From NCBI RefSeq assembly GCF_003171515.1, contig NC_089397.1, forward strand, positions 558,001 to 622,000: 64,000 nt of DNA, in the 5' to 3' direction. The first letter of the stretch is position 1. The number at the start of each line of letters is the position of its first letter. Shown here one piece after another: positions 23,234-34,098 of this stretch. This DNA is from Pyrenophora tritici-repentis. Lineage: Eukaryota; Ascomycota; Dothideomycetes; Pleosporales; Pleosporaceae. The notes below the pieces were generated by a model that saw only the letters and a list, made by a program, of their open reading frames with translations, was not told the origin of the DNA and ran no database searches. The position numbers were made by a program, and so were the translations under genes.

Positions 23234-24955
23234 TCATTCTCTGATCTTATTGTCGAGATCTGAGGGAGGGTGTAATCCCAAACCGCCCCTAGCCATTGAA
23301 CTTCTGGGATCCCATTCTATGTGTTGTGCCCGGGATTGTGGCCGTGGAGTCGAGAAGCTTTGAGCGGGACTCCTGTATTCGCGCTGTATCTCTTTGTTGA
23401 AATGGTCAGGAGTATCTGATCGGGGGTTCTCGATAGCGTAACTCGCCAATCCAGGAGTGAAGTATGCGGCCGGGGGTGATTTTTGGTCAAAGTTCTTGAG
23501 TTCGAATTGGCGTAGCACGTCGTCGGTGGGCTTCTTGGCGTCCAAGGATACAAACTCGCGATTTTTGCTGAACTTGCTTCTGATGAGGTCCCGCCATCCT
23601 GAAATCATGCTCCACCGGCCGAGTAAGAAGAACACCTGGATTCCAGCAAAGGAAAGCATTATCAGGACTGCAGTGACTGTGGATTGGTTGACAGTGAAGG
23701 CCTGGCCGACCTCAAAACATGGGGACGGGTCCTCGGAATTTTGCATCAAGCACAAAATAAACGGGTAGAGTTCCTGGACATTGGAGGTGGCATGTGTAGT
23801 GACGTTGTTGAGCCAGACGAAAACCACGGAGAAGAAGATGACATCCACTAGAATGAAGACCACAATCATGATACCGCGCCATTGGAGATAGAGGACTTTG
23901 CGGACACGTCGGTAGACGACTCGTGCGGAACGCTTGCGCAAGCTCGTCGTGTAGGATGGAAGACCGGCGCTGCTCTGGGTTTCGGTTACGTCGTCACTGA
24001 ACATGTTCTGAAGATAGACCTTGATACAATAAACGAAGCTGCAAAAATATGTTAGTAGTGTGGCATGGGCTGTATATGAGCGAACTTACGTTGCTATCTG
24101 GATGACCGTAGCACCGCCAGCTATAGCCAGTAGTGGTCCCCAAAAGTCTTTCATCGAGTGCTCAGCGTTCACATGGCAGACGTCGCCAAACCTGAAAGAG
24201 ACTCCAGTGATGGTGATGGTGAGAGTGAAGAAGGTGGCTGCGGTCGACCAACCCAGGCCTTGCGCCCAGTAAAAGAACTTCTTTCCTGGCGTGACGTCCC
24301 AGCAAATTTGAAGATGCATAGAGAGGGCGCGGATAAAGATCCAAACAGCTATTGACATACCGCCAGAGAGAATGAAAGCGCCTGAGAAGGCGCATGTCAA
24401 ACTCGAATACATGTCGTTGGGGGTAATCTTGTCATAGCACTGCTCCGGTTGGGCGCCAAAGGGTATCACAAAGCCAAGCTAGACATGTTAGCATATAGTA
24501 GTCCCAGTGATTGGCAGCAGACTTACAGCCATGAAGATTGCGGCAATAATCAGACAGTAGCTGAGATAGTGTCGGCGAGTCTTCTCTGCCGGTAAGACCG
24601 CATATGTGACCAACATGAAGACCAATAATATAAGACCGACAACGTTGAGGACTTCGGCGGTGCGATACGCTGTGTTGAAACCTGGATTCATCAGCAAGGT
24701 TGGTAACGGTATCCAGTCAACAAGCGCTCACTCGCTGGGTATAGGAAATCTGTCATCGGACATGGTAAACAGCATACGAGGCCAGTGGTTCCGACAGGCG
24801 CACAGAACCTTCCTTCGACGACTGCTTCGTTAGCGATTGTGTTAAGATATGGAATCGATGTACTTACAACCGCCATATCCAAACTGCGCCGCATCGAAGA
24901 AGGGAGGAGGACAGCGCCCTCGGAGGGCCGCTATTGATGTGGTGTTGTCGACCAT
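23234..24955 (-). CDS. Seven-helix receptor-like membrane protein
   Basis: Five exons, 24955..24868, 24821..24732, 24681..24527, 24478..24090 and 24038..23234, give 508 aa with closed phases. A short N-terminal extracellular-like region has paired cysteines (GRCPPP..., then RFCAPVGTTGLVCCLPCP). Seven hydrophobic segments follow, ending with VTAVLIMLSFAGIQVFFLLGR, and then a hydrophilic tail of about 150 residues. The layout is that of a G-protein-coupled receptor. The CCLPCP motif and the Cys-rich start recall fungal Frizzled/secretin-like receptors, but this is from memory and uncertain. The long cytoplasmic tail is Ser/Pro/Arg-rich. The ligand is unknown. Intron 1 has a tandem AAG-CAG acceptor. 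Confidence 0.82.
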
Positions 24956-27900
24956 GTTGCAAGCCTTATGCTCTTTACGAAGATTCCAACCAGAGTGTAT
25001 TGACCATGTGTATCATACAAGTCTGACCAGCAGTCTTACTTGGGCGCAAGGTGCGAGGTCAGATGCTTATAGAGGATGGGTAGTGCACCCGGTGAGAGAG
25101 TTGTCCGCGCGTGAGCCAAGTAAATGAGGTATGCGTGCTATAGGGCGTGATCTTGTTATGCAATGCCGGGCAGGTGAAACCGGTTACTGTGATGGTAGTG
25201 CTTGACAGAAAGTCCGCACGTCAAGAAAACGAAACAATAAAATGTGGAGTGGTGATGTTCCCGTTAGTCTAAACACGGCACGTCTAAAGAGCGGATTAAG
25301 GTTTATGGTCGGATATACAGGCACTGGAGGCCAAAGCGAGTGAAAGACAAACGACGGGACGTTTTGGTAGAAGTAGAAAAATGCCGGTGCGGCATGAGGG
25401 AGGCTGCTCGATGCAGGACGAAGCCCTTGTCATGACCATGGCTCCTGGTTGGGCCGCCTGAGTGTAAGTAAGTACTAAAGTTCAAGTGGAGGCGGCGATC
25501 CTGAGAAAGGGAACAGACCACATGCCCCTGCTGGCTCAATTGGCCCTAGCTTAGCGTGGCCTGACCCCGGAAGGCCTCCAAAGTAGCCAAGACCACCAGT
25601 GACCAGGCATGCGAAGACGACCAGGATGCGCCGTCGGGTCCAGGCACAGCACTCGTATGCGGCTGGGTACTGGCTCTATGGAGCCGAAGGCACCACCTTC
25701 AGCTTGAACCTCTTTTCCCACTCGTGCATCGTGATTCGACCAAATCCAAAAGGGCATCCCACCCCGAAGCGCGCGACCACTGCCGAGACAGCCTCCACGG
25801 GCGTCTACAGTGACTGAGCGCGATGCGGCGTGGTTTTCCACCACCAGCAAGAGGCCAGAAGGCCTCACACCTTTCCAACACGCAATCTCGTGTGGGCTCT
25901 GATGGAGGCCCCAATCCCGCCGTCTCCAACGTCTCACGATGGCAGAGACTCACTAGACCGTCTGATTGGATTGACCCTGCAGCCACCATGCATATGCAAT
26001 AGTGCTGCTTGATCGAACGTCGCCTGGCAGGACCACATGTGCCAGTCAGCCTCTGTACGACTACTGTCGCGTGTGTGTACGTCGTGTGAACTCCTTTGCG
26101 ACGGTAAGCCCTTAGCAACGTCGGAGGATAACCGTTGAGATAGTCTTCGTGGAGTGGAGTGGGTTGCTATCAGTGGATGGGGGTTTTTCGTCCCCATCTC
26201 TAGCCGGCATGGCTCATCCCCAATACCGGCAAGCCCGACTATTGCTGGATCCACAAAGGCATCATGGAAGGCGATTGTGTATCCGAATCCGATGTGGGAC
26301 CTGGTTCACTTCAGCTGGCCTCGCAGCTCACCGCGTGGGCCCACGGACCTTAGCTCTAGTTAGAAACGTCAGCAGCTCTCAGGTATGTCGTTCAAATAAG
26401 TAAGACCAAGATGCCCCGGCCTGCCAGAGTCATTACACGTCTTAGTAAAAAAGCCTGTCAGGCACCGTTGATGGGGGGCGACCCGTCCCTGGAACATCCG
26501 AAGTTTCGAGCCCCCTTTTGCCGCTTTGGCGCCACCATGTGGAGAAACCCAACAAACGCGTGCCGACGCGTAGAAGTTTCTGCTGAGTTTAGTTTGGTAA
26601 TATGTTTGTCGTGACCGGAGCACCGCGACTGCTGCGCCGCAAAGTCGTGTGTGCGGCAAAATTCACGTCTCGAGTCAATGCGAGGCTTGGTGGTGCCCAT
26701 GCCCCACCATCTCTCTGACCAACACAAACAACAATCTTCCGTCTCAAACATGGGCATCATGTCGCTGAGACGCTTGGGACCTATCACTATCTTGTCGTTC
26801 GCGACTCCAAACACCTGGGCTATTCGACTTTGCATGCGAACATGCGCTACGCATCAGACGCCGTCTCGGTCCTCTGCCGTAGGGCGGAAAAGTGCATTAG
26901 TCCGGCCCCGTGCCTGCAGGCCGGAGAACCCATACCCTTAGCATGTCATCACTCTCAACTAAACCTCCCGGGAATCCCAAAATACGCAAATACATGATTG
27001 GCGGATAAGTAACCAGAATCTTACTTCCGGCTCACGGTGACCCAAGGTTTGACATAGAGTCATACCGCAAGGACGTCTTGAAGCTCTCACATGTCTGAAT
27101 GCTGGTAGCACACATGTGGGGCGATTGACGATTGGCTAGTTGTTCGGAATATGCTGGATATGTTTTCGCTTTCTGTCACTCAACGTGCCGCTAAGAGATA
27201 TATTTTCACTTCGTCAAACCCTATATTCCGCACCAACTGAGCACTAAGCCTTGCACGAATGACCGCTTCGTGTCATATGCGATCAGTCTGACTAAATCTG
27301 ACTACAGACGTCGGCGCCTGCCACTTTCTACCGGCTCACGTGTCAGCCAACTTAAGACCGTTTACCGGGCTCTCCGCATCGGGTACTACGTGACCGGCAG
27401 CTTGCGCATCCAACGGCTCTGCAGATTCGCCAACTTCACGTCACCAGTACTTCATGAGTGTAAAATTTGACAATCAAGATACTCAAGACCCGAGTACATC
27501 GCAATGATGCACGTGTAACTTGGACCCTTCCTTCCGATCTACCAACCGCCGATATACGAATCGCGACTGCGAAGTGCGACATCGTCAGACTATCAGGAAC
27601 ATCCAGGAGCCATCTGAGCATTTCGGTCCGAGTGCGATCTCTTCCGCATCTCCCGAGGTCGCTTTAGGTACCACATATCGCCGATATTATAGTGGAATAC
27701 CACAGGGTACCACCTGGATCATATATGACAGTCCACCGTGGATTATCACCCGTCGCGTGACCAGACGCCCGTCCCTACGCTTCGACGTCGACAAGCCTGT
27801 CTCTCCGACAATTTCTGCGTCCTCCGCATCACAATATTCAGACTACGCGTCGTTTATACCTCGGACTCGTGCCGGAATAGACCCAGTGATGGTCGTCCAC

Positions 27901-29655
27901 ATTCCGTACACGTGGACGTCATGGGCATCCGACACGAAGCACTGATCACAGTATTGCATTTATCCTTTTCAGCTGCACCCTCCTATTTTGAGATCTGCTA
28001 ATGTCGAAAGACCACCAATACATATAAACTAGAACCTATCCGTATAAGGGTCCTGTGGGGGTCCCTGTACGTACAGTATGTTGGGGCTCATTTACCCACG
28101 TGCGCGTGACTCATCTCAAAGATACGATCAGCATGCCGTCTTAGACGCCACACGTCGACGCGGTTTACGAATGAGCCAATGCTTGTCGCTATGCGCATAT
28201 ACTACATTCACATATGTCGGTTAGAATACGATGATAGCCAAGATGGCCAAAAAGAGAAAAAGGCGTAATTCAACGAAATGTCCGCTTTGTTCCAGCTGAG
28301 TCCACACAATGGTTTTGTATTCCCTACAACGCGGCCCGCACTGAAGCATGAATTTGGCAAGCGATACTTCCACAATGGATTTGGACTCGCCAACGACCGG
28401 GGGTCAAAGTCCGAACAGGATAGTGCGTGGAACTCCGAGCCGCCTTGTCATCGCTTGCGTTTGTACATCCGTCATTCCGCACAACGTCTTCTCCACACCA
28501 TCCACACCAATACAGAGCTGCAAATTTTAGATATGAGCCCGCAGCCCGCGTTAACAGCATAATATGAGGCTGCGATGGCTGTGTGAAATGCAGGTACCCC
28601 CGCATTGCCCAGGACCGGGTAATTGGGTCGACACGTGAACGGTACCTTCACCGGAATATATACCTCTCTAGAGACATAACAATACAAAAGTTTGGGGTTC
28701 ATCTTCAGCCACCGTGCCACCGCGGGCTGGCCCCCAACGTCCCGCAAAAGCACTCATTAGCAGTACGTACCAGACCCCGACAACCGCATCCTTTCCCTCG
28801 GGAGTGCGCTCTTCCTTACGTAGAGATTCATGCGTGCATGCCTTATTTTGCTTATCAATACACTGGCGGCACGCGATGGCTTACTGGATACTTTATACGA
28901 ATATGTAGCATGGACAGGCTCAGTGTGTTTGCTCGGTCCGAGGAAGAAAAAAAGACGTAATAGTCTCGTTTCGTCAGTGTGCGAAAAAGCAAAGCCATTA
29001 TGGAGACGTTTAGTTCCAATCTAGGAAGCCTAGTCACATGATTGAGCCCCAATTTACTTTACGTACAGCGAGTGTATCGTCTTCCGCGTCTCCCCTGCAT
29101 TATACATGATGTGGGTCCATATCTCTGTGGGACGGCTGCTGACAGATCCCAACGTACTATCATAGAGTTGACCTTTCGTGAGTGAATGCCCAAGCCTCGT
29201 AAGCGCGAGCAATACATTTGGAAGAGGGCGACGAGAAGAGTGTAGTCGTGCTGAAGCAGTTGCTCGGAGAAGGATACAAGCTATCCACATCAAGTGTACC
29301 GAAACATATGCTGGTGGGGTAAAAATGCATTTTCTTCAAACTACGTCAAGTCATTACTAGGGAAAGAGAAGAAGAGAAGAAGAGAAGAATAAGTCGTCAA
29401 TAGCAAAGGCCTCCAAAACACCATCAATCACTCTGATCATTCCAACAATTTCTTTCTCTCCTCAAACCAATTTTGTGAAAAGAATTCCCTCTTTACCAAT
29501 CCACTTGTAATGAAACCCTTGACCCCCACATACTTCCTCCATGCAAACATCCCCTCATCAAACCTTGCAGCCTAAGCAAGGTCCAATACCCATACGAAAT
29601 TCTCCGCTAGAGATGTAACAGCCGCACTACTCGCATACGAAACAGGTGCTTCATC
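24956..29655. other. Large gene-poor interval
   Basis: About 4.7 kb with only short overlapping open frames on both strands, none with recognisable motifs. It has a (GAAGA)n tract at about 29361-29390 and a perfect 12-bp palindrome CTGTACGTACAG at 28065-28076. No transposon ends were identified. Confidence 0.4.
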
Positions 29656-31413
29656 TTACTCAGAGTAGCCCTCAAACGCTGGCACCACGTCGTCGCCCAT
29701 GGGCGGATAGTACTGCTCAGCAGAGTTCGCACCACCAGGCGCAGAAGAATAGTAAGCATCCTCAGACTGATCCTCCTGTGCCATCAAGCCCATGGGATCC
29801 AAGCTACCATCAGCGCCCAGAAGAGCCATCAACTCCCCATTACTCAAGTGCGCAGCATTATCCAAGCTAGAAGCACCAAAGTTGACGTTTGTACCCTGGC
29901 GTTTCCTTTCTTCATGACGCATGGTGCGGACGGGAACGGGATAAAAGGCTTCGCGCTTATAGAATTCAGCATGTGTGGGGCTGGATAGGGAGACGTCGGT
30001 GGAGCGTTTGGTGAGACCACCGACGATATCGAGATTGAGATTACCGAGTAGGAGACTAATAGCTGCGTTGAGGAGCGAGATCACGACACTGAGCTGTGCT
30101 GGGGAAATCGTGCTGGTTACATTGCTTGGGACGAGGTTTGCGGCGGGGGCAGGGAGCGCGTTGGTTACGGTGCCGACGACGGTCGATGGGTTGACGGGTA
30201 GATTGCCAGCTAAGCTGACACCTCCAGCTGCACCAGTTACCGTGTTGGCGATTGACGCAGGGTCGAGAGAGGTGGGTAGGCTGCCGGTGACGGAGATGCC
30301 TCCCGGTACCACGTTGTTCACAAGAGGCACTCCAGCAGCGACGGATCCAGCACCTCCGGTGGCTGTGTTGAGGACAGAGTTTGGATTAACAGGTAGACTG
30401 CCGACGCCTGGAAGGCTTCCAGTTTTTCCAGATACAGCACCGGTAGCCGTGCTGACAACTGAACCGGGGTTAACAGGCAAACTCCCAACAACTGGAAGAC
30501 TCCCTGTGCTACCAGTCGCAGCACCAGTGATAGACTGAACAAGTGGTGGGACAGCCTTGGGGGCACTAACAACGCTCCCTAAGCCAGAGAGCTGACGACG
30601 TCGCAGTGCTCTACTGGCGATGCTTCCACCAGTCAGACCACCGACAACAAGAAGACCACCCGTGGCACCTCCAACTGTACCAGTGACAGCACCAACAGGT
30701 AACCCACCAGCGGTATTGGTTACAGTGCCAACCGCGCCAGTTGCAGCATCAAGTGGAACTGCCTTGGTTACGCTATCAGCCGGAGTGCTGTTCAGGATAG
30801 CCAGGGCCTGCTTGACAAGCGCAACAATAAGTGTATTGACATCCAGTATACCAGTCGGGAGACCAGTCGGTAGACCCGTACCAACAGCTTCCGTGCTCCT
30901 CTTCTTCATCTCCAATGATTCACTCGAGTACGGACCAAACACATCCCGAACAGTCGACGGCGGAAGAAGATTCTGAATGATATCCAACAGCGGCTGCACA
31001 ACTGCAAGGAAGGTCTTCACACTAACATCCGGCGTAGTTGGGAAGGGATACACCGAAGAAGGCATAAAAATGGGGTCCAGAGGCGTCGTCATACCAGGAT
31101 CAGAGATGACGGTCGCAGTGGCCTCCGGTGCGGAATCTGTAGTCGTGAAGCCATAGAAGTCGACGCTACTGGAAGAAGTGGATGTGGGCACGGGCGACGC
31201 GGTGAAGTAATCGTAGGTGATGGATGGATCACTGTAGTTGTAGATGGGTGTTTCTTCTGGGACAACAGCGGAAGTGGATACCGGTACAGCGTCAGATGTA
31301 GCATTGAGCAGTTCGAAGGGCGGGATCATCTGAGGGTAGGCTAGTGCCAGGGGCAAAGAAGAGAGGAGGAGGAGCCTTGCGGCTGCGGCGGGGATGTTGG
31401 GGGAGCGAGACAT
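29656..31413 (-). CDS. Secreted low-complexity protein with Kex2-type sites
   Basis: Single exon, 585 aa. The N-terminus has a signal peptide (hydrophobic LLLLSSLPLALA, cleavage near residue 25). The body is Thr/Ser/Gly/Val-rich with imperfect repeats of about 30 residues, with GSLPV(V/G)GSLPVNP as core (about residues 300-415), and scattered N-glycosylation sequons. Dibasic sites are KKR (170-172), RRR (271-273), KR (469-470), KR (486-487) and RKR (503-505). The segment between the last two starts with Glu-Ala, as in Kex2/Ste13-processed precursors. The acidic C-terminus ends EGYSE, with no GPI signal. A cell-wall or secreted role is likely; the precise function is unknown. It could be a Kex2-processed peptide precursor. 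Confidence 0.8.
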   Translation of the reverse strand: MSRSPNIPAAAARLLLLSSLPLALAYPQMIPPFELLNATSDAVPVSTSAVVPEETPIYNYSDPSITYDYFTASPVPTSTSSSSVDFYGFTTTDSAPEATATVISDPGMTTPLDPIFMPSSVYPFPTTPDVSVKTFLAVVQPLLDIIQNLLPPSTVRDVFGPYSSESLEMKKRSTEAVGTGLPTGLPTGILDVNTLIVALVKQALAILNSTPADSVTKAVPLDAATGAVGTVTNTAGGLPVGAVTGTVGGATGGLLVVGGLTGGSIASRALRRRQLSGLGSVVSAPKAVPPLVQSITGAATGSTGSLPVVGSLPVNPGSVVSTATGAVSGKTGSLPGVGSLPVNPNSVLNTATGGAGSVAAGVPLVNNVVPGGISVTGSLPTSLDPASIANTVTGAAGGVSLAGNLPVNPSTVVGTVTNALPAPAANLVPSNVTSTISPAQLSVVISLLNAAISLLLGNLNLDIVGGLTKRSTDVSLSSPTHAEFYKREAFYPVPVRTMRHEERKRQGTNVNFGASSLDNAAHLSNGELMALLGADGSLDPMGLMAQEDQSEDAYYSSAPGGANSAEQYYPPMGDDVVPAFEGYSE

Positions 31414-32208
31414 GACTGTTGCTTACGCTTGGTTGAAGAAAGCGGAGTGTGGTGTTGGTTGGGAGAACAGGGGTTGTCGAGACATGCCATCTCTCATATG
31501 GTGCTCGAGGAGAGGCACATTCCTAGGCATCTTCCCCCGCTCGCGTTGGATATGTACATTCCACGAAAACACCACCTAGCTTGGCACGTCAACATCGCGG
31601 CCCACGAGGGTGGTATGGGTAAGGGGAAAGAAGCAAGGAGGAGGGGGTTTGGTATTCATTTCTTTGCTCTTGGAATCGCGGGACTTGTACCCGGGGATCT
31701 TTTACTCTAGTGTTCGTATGAGCCACAATGTGCTCACTGTCTCCTGTTTGATGGTTCAACGAGACTCAACCTCCAAGTCCTCATAAAGCCCACCCAGAAA
31801 TCTTCCCGATTACGCAGTACGTCTATCAAACCAAAGCATTGTCCAAGTGTTCTGTCATAGCCGTGTGTTAGCGTGAACGGTTGGGGCGGGAAAAAGGGAA
31901 AGGGAAGCACATACCAACTGCGAGGATCGTAATGTGACGGAATTGTGGGTAGTCTTTTTTGTCCCAAAAAAAGCAAGCATGTCCCGTGGGAAAGACGCTG
32001 AATGTGGGTGTGATACCCAAAGGACACCAAAGGAAACAAGCCAAGACACATATTTCTTCCAACGTCGTTTGAACCGAGTCAAGGAAAGTGGCAGGTGTCA
32101 CATCACCAGACCGCAAGAAAGACAGGCGGGCTACGACAGGAAATCGAAACAAGAAACCAAGCATTCGGGTCTACAACAGCTAACAGGCCAAGTTGATGTT
32201 TTGACAGA
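31414..32208. other. Intergenic region
   Basis: Promoter region of the secreted-protein gene and 3' flank of CDC26. Open frames at 31734-32164 (-) and 31934-32497 (+) overlap each other and lack motifs. Confidence 0.4.
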
Positions 32209-32391
32209 TCAACCCATGATACGGTCTTTCTTGGACTTTTGCTTGGCCTTTGCTTCGTTGGCGGATTGGGCGTTTCGTTGTTCATTCTCGAGTTTCTGCT
32301 GGGCCTCTTGGACTTTGCGCTTGCGGTCTTGTTCCCATTGCTCGATGTCGGTTTGCGTGAGGGTGATGGTTGTTGGGGCGCGTCGGAGCAT
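32209..32391 (-). CDS. CDC26: Anaphase-promoting complex subunit Cdc26 (Apc12/Hcn1)
   Basis: A 60-aa single-exon gene beginning MLRRAPTTITLTQTDIEQWE. It matches the invariant N-terminal MLRR(K/N/A)PT of Cdc26, which inserts its acetylated Met into the TPR superhelix of Apc6/Cdc16 and stabilises it. A charged helical middle (RKRKVQEAQQKLENEQ) and the end KDRIMG resemble the DRIG segment of human Cdc26 and the RIGI end of S. pombe Hcn1. The length fits fungal members. A further short 3' exon cannot be excluded. Genes this small are easily missed in annotation. Confidence 0.82.
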   Translation of the reverse strand: MLRRAPTTITLTQTDIEQWEQDRKRKVQEAQQKLENEQRNAQSANEAKAKQKSKKDRIMG

Positions 32392-32874
32392 TGTGGTGGT
32401 GGGGTTGGGGGGTTGTGGATATAGTTGTTTGAGTGGGTGGGAGGTTTATGATAAACGCTTTGTCACGGAGGGTTTGATCCGAGGGGTCTGTTTGTGATGA
32501 TCACTTAGAACCCGGATAAGTAATCGAGTAGTCGTCTGCAGTGTCGTAGTTTCGCAAGCGGCTTTTAAAAGGTTTGTTGTTATTCGGTCGATGACCCAAT
32601 TTGTTCTTTTACAACAAGCCACGTGTCAATCATGAGATGAGGTCGTTGATAGTGAAAGCGCAACGTTGATGCCCGAGAGTCTGTGAGACGAAGAGGGCGG
32701 AGCACGTGGTGCGGGAGGCGGCTCGTGGTGCATGATCCCTGCACATTGCCAAGACGTTGCGATCTCGAAAGTTTGGAGTGGTAGTGACGGCACCGAACAT
32801 GTCCATCCATTGCGCCATGGCACAACGACAGATGTGCCCTTCAATGGGCGCACTGCGGCGTATATTAGCAGCAG
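32392..32874. promoter_or_regulatory. Divergent intergenic region
   Basis: Lies between the start of CDC26 (-) and the start of the mitochondrial-like gene (+). It probably holds both promoters. No motif assigned. Confidence 0.35.
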
Positions 32875-33909
32875 ATGCATCGGCTGTATCAAATTGCTCG
32901 ACAAGGGGCCTCCACAGCTCTGCGAAGAGGCTTGAGGAGCAGCCCAGCAACACACCACCGGCCGCCCGTACGCCCTCCAGATTGGCAGTGGACTCCAAGT
33001 CCAATCGCTGACATGAACGTAGCCGTCCCAGTAACCCGAAAGACTCGTTCTGCTACCGCTCTGAGGCAAATCACCAACCTCCAGAACCGCAAAGCCATAC
33101 CCGGCGCAGGCGCCCTCGCACGAGGCTCCTTCCCCAGCGGCCAAATGGCACGTCGAACCTCCCCGTCCGTCGAGCCTGGTTTTATACCAGACGGCGAAGG
33201 TGCCCCGCAGAACGCTCAGTCTGGCGCCGCCAACACCCCCCGCTTCGCACGAAATCCCGCTGGCCCAAGAATCACCCGTGTCTCTGTCCCGCCCCCGCCC
33301 CAAGGGCAAATGGTACGCGCCCCTGCTGCCCTCCGTATCGGAAACGCTGCTCGGGGACCCATGGTGCGAGGCCCAAACCTACGCGGTAGAGATGCCAGCA
33401 AGCCAGGCGGGCCCGGTGGAAAACGAAAGGCCGGTGGAGCGGGCAACAACCGCGGCGAAGGCGGCCCCAAGAGGCGTGAGAGGACCTCTGGCGGCGACAG
33501 CAGCATAGGTACCACAATCGCCGAAACCGATCTCGGCACCACCATCTCAGACAAGATGTCACAGCAGCTTCTGCGTCTACAGCGCAAGGAATGGGACCGC
33601 GTGCCGTATGAGCCCAAGTACGCCAAGGACAGCTTTGCGGCGAACGAGCTGATACATGCTGGGAGGGAGCTGTTCAAGGGCGAGGTTCCACCGATAAAGA
33701 TCTGGGGCCCGTTGGAGAAGCAGATTGGTGTTGTGGGTATGTTTGGGGCCGAGGCGCATTTGAAGGTGAGGAGGGTGACTGAGGATCATTGGCGGTGGGG
33801 ACACACGGGTGACGGTCCGACACCTGAGCAGGAGGTTCCTGAGGCGATCAAGGCGAAGTGGGAGTGGAAGAAGGAGAAGGTCGCTTCGCCGCGGGTAAAG
33901 GCAGCATGA
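32875..33909 (+). CDS. Uncharacterised protein, predicted mitochondrial
   Basis: Single-exon frame of 344 aa from ATG 32875. The N-terminus MHRLYQIARQGASTALRRGL is Arg-rich without acids, typical of a mitochondrial presequence. Residues about 80-215 are Pro/Gly/Arg-rich and probably disordered. The C-terminal about 120 residues (RKEWDRVPYEPKYAKDSFAANELIHAGRE onwards, ending in a basic tail) look folded and conserved. I cannot name the family; a mitoribosomal or assembly role is only a guess. Met 33013 is an alternative start that would drop the presequence. Confidence 0.75.
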   Translation: MHRLYQIARQGASTALRRGLRSSPATHHRPPVRPPDWQWTPSPIADMNVAVPVTRKTRSATALRQITNLQNRKAIPGAGALARGSFPSGQMARRTSPSVEPGFIPDGEGAPQNAQSGAANTPRFARNPAGPRITRVSVPPPPQGQMVRAPAALRIGNAARGPMVRGPNLRGRDASKPGGPGGKRKAGGAGNNRGEGGPKRRERTSGGDSSIGTTIAETDLGTTISDKMSQQLLRLQRKEWDRVPYEPKYAKDSFAANELIHAGRELFKGEVPPIKIWGPLEKQIGVVGMFGAEAHLKVRRVTEDHWRWGHTGDGPTPEQEVPEAIKAKWEWKKEKVASPRVKAA

Positions 33910-34098
33910 ATATGTATATGACGCTTGTACAATCATAGACGCGACGACAATGTACACTATGGCGCGGTGTTGTGTTCTATTGTTTCTATGTCGTGAATCT
34001 CATACACATGTCTATGTTAGTCGAGCATGACCGCCGAAGATGTCATCTCAGCGGCTCTTTCCAACAATAAGCTCAATCGGCTCACGAGCTGTATAGTC

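Noticed and set aside
28065..28076. 12-bp perfect palindrome CTGTACGTACAG
   Set aside because: Isolated, with no spacing partner or nearby gene start. Expected occasionally by chance.
29975..30538. Plus-strand 187-codon ORF
   Set aside because: Antisense shadow created by the repetitive Gly/Val/Thr/Pro codons of the secreted protein gene.
31934..32497. Plus-strand 187-codon ORF antisense to CDC26
   Set aside because: The minus-strand CDC26 reading has a recognisable family N-terminus; the plus frame has none.
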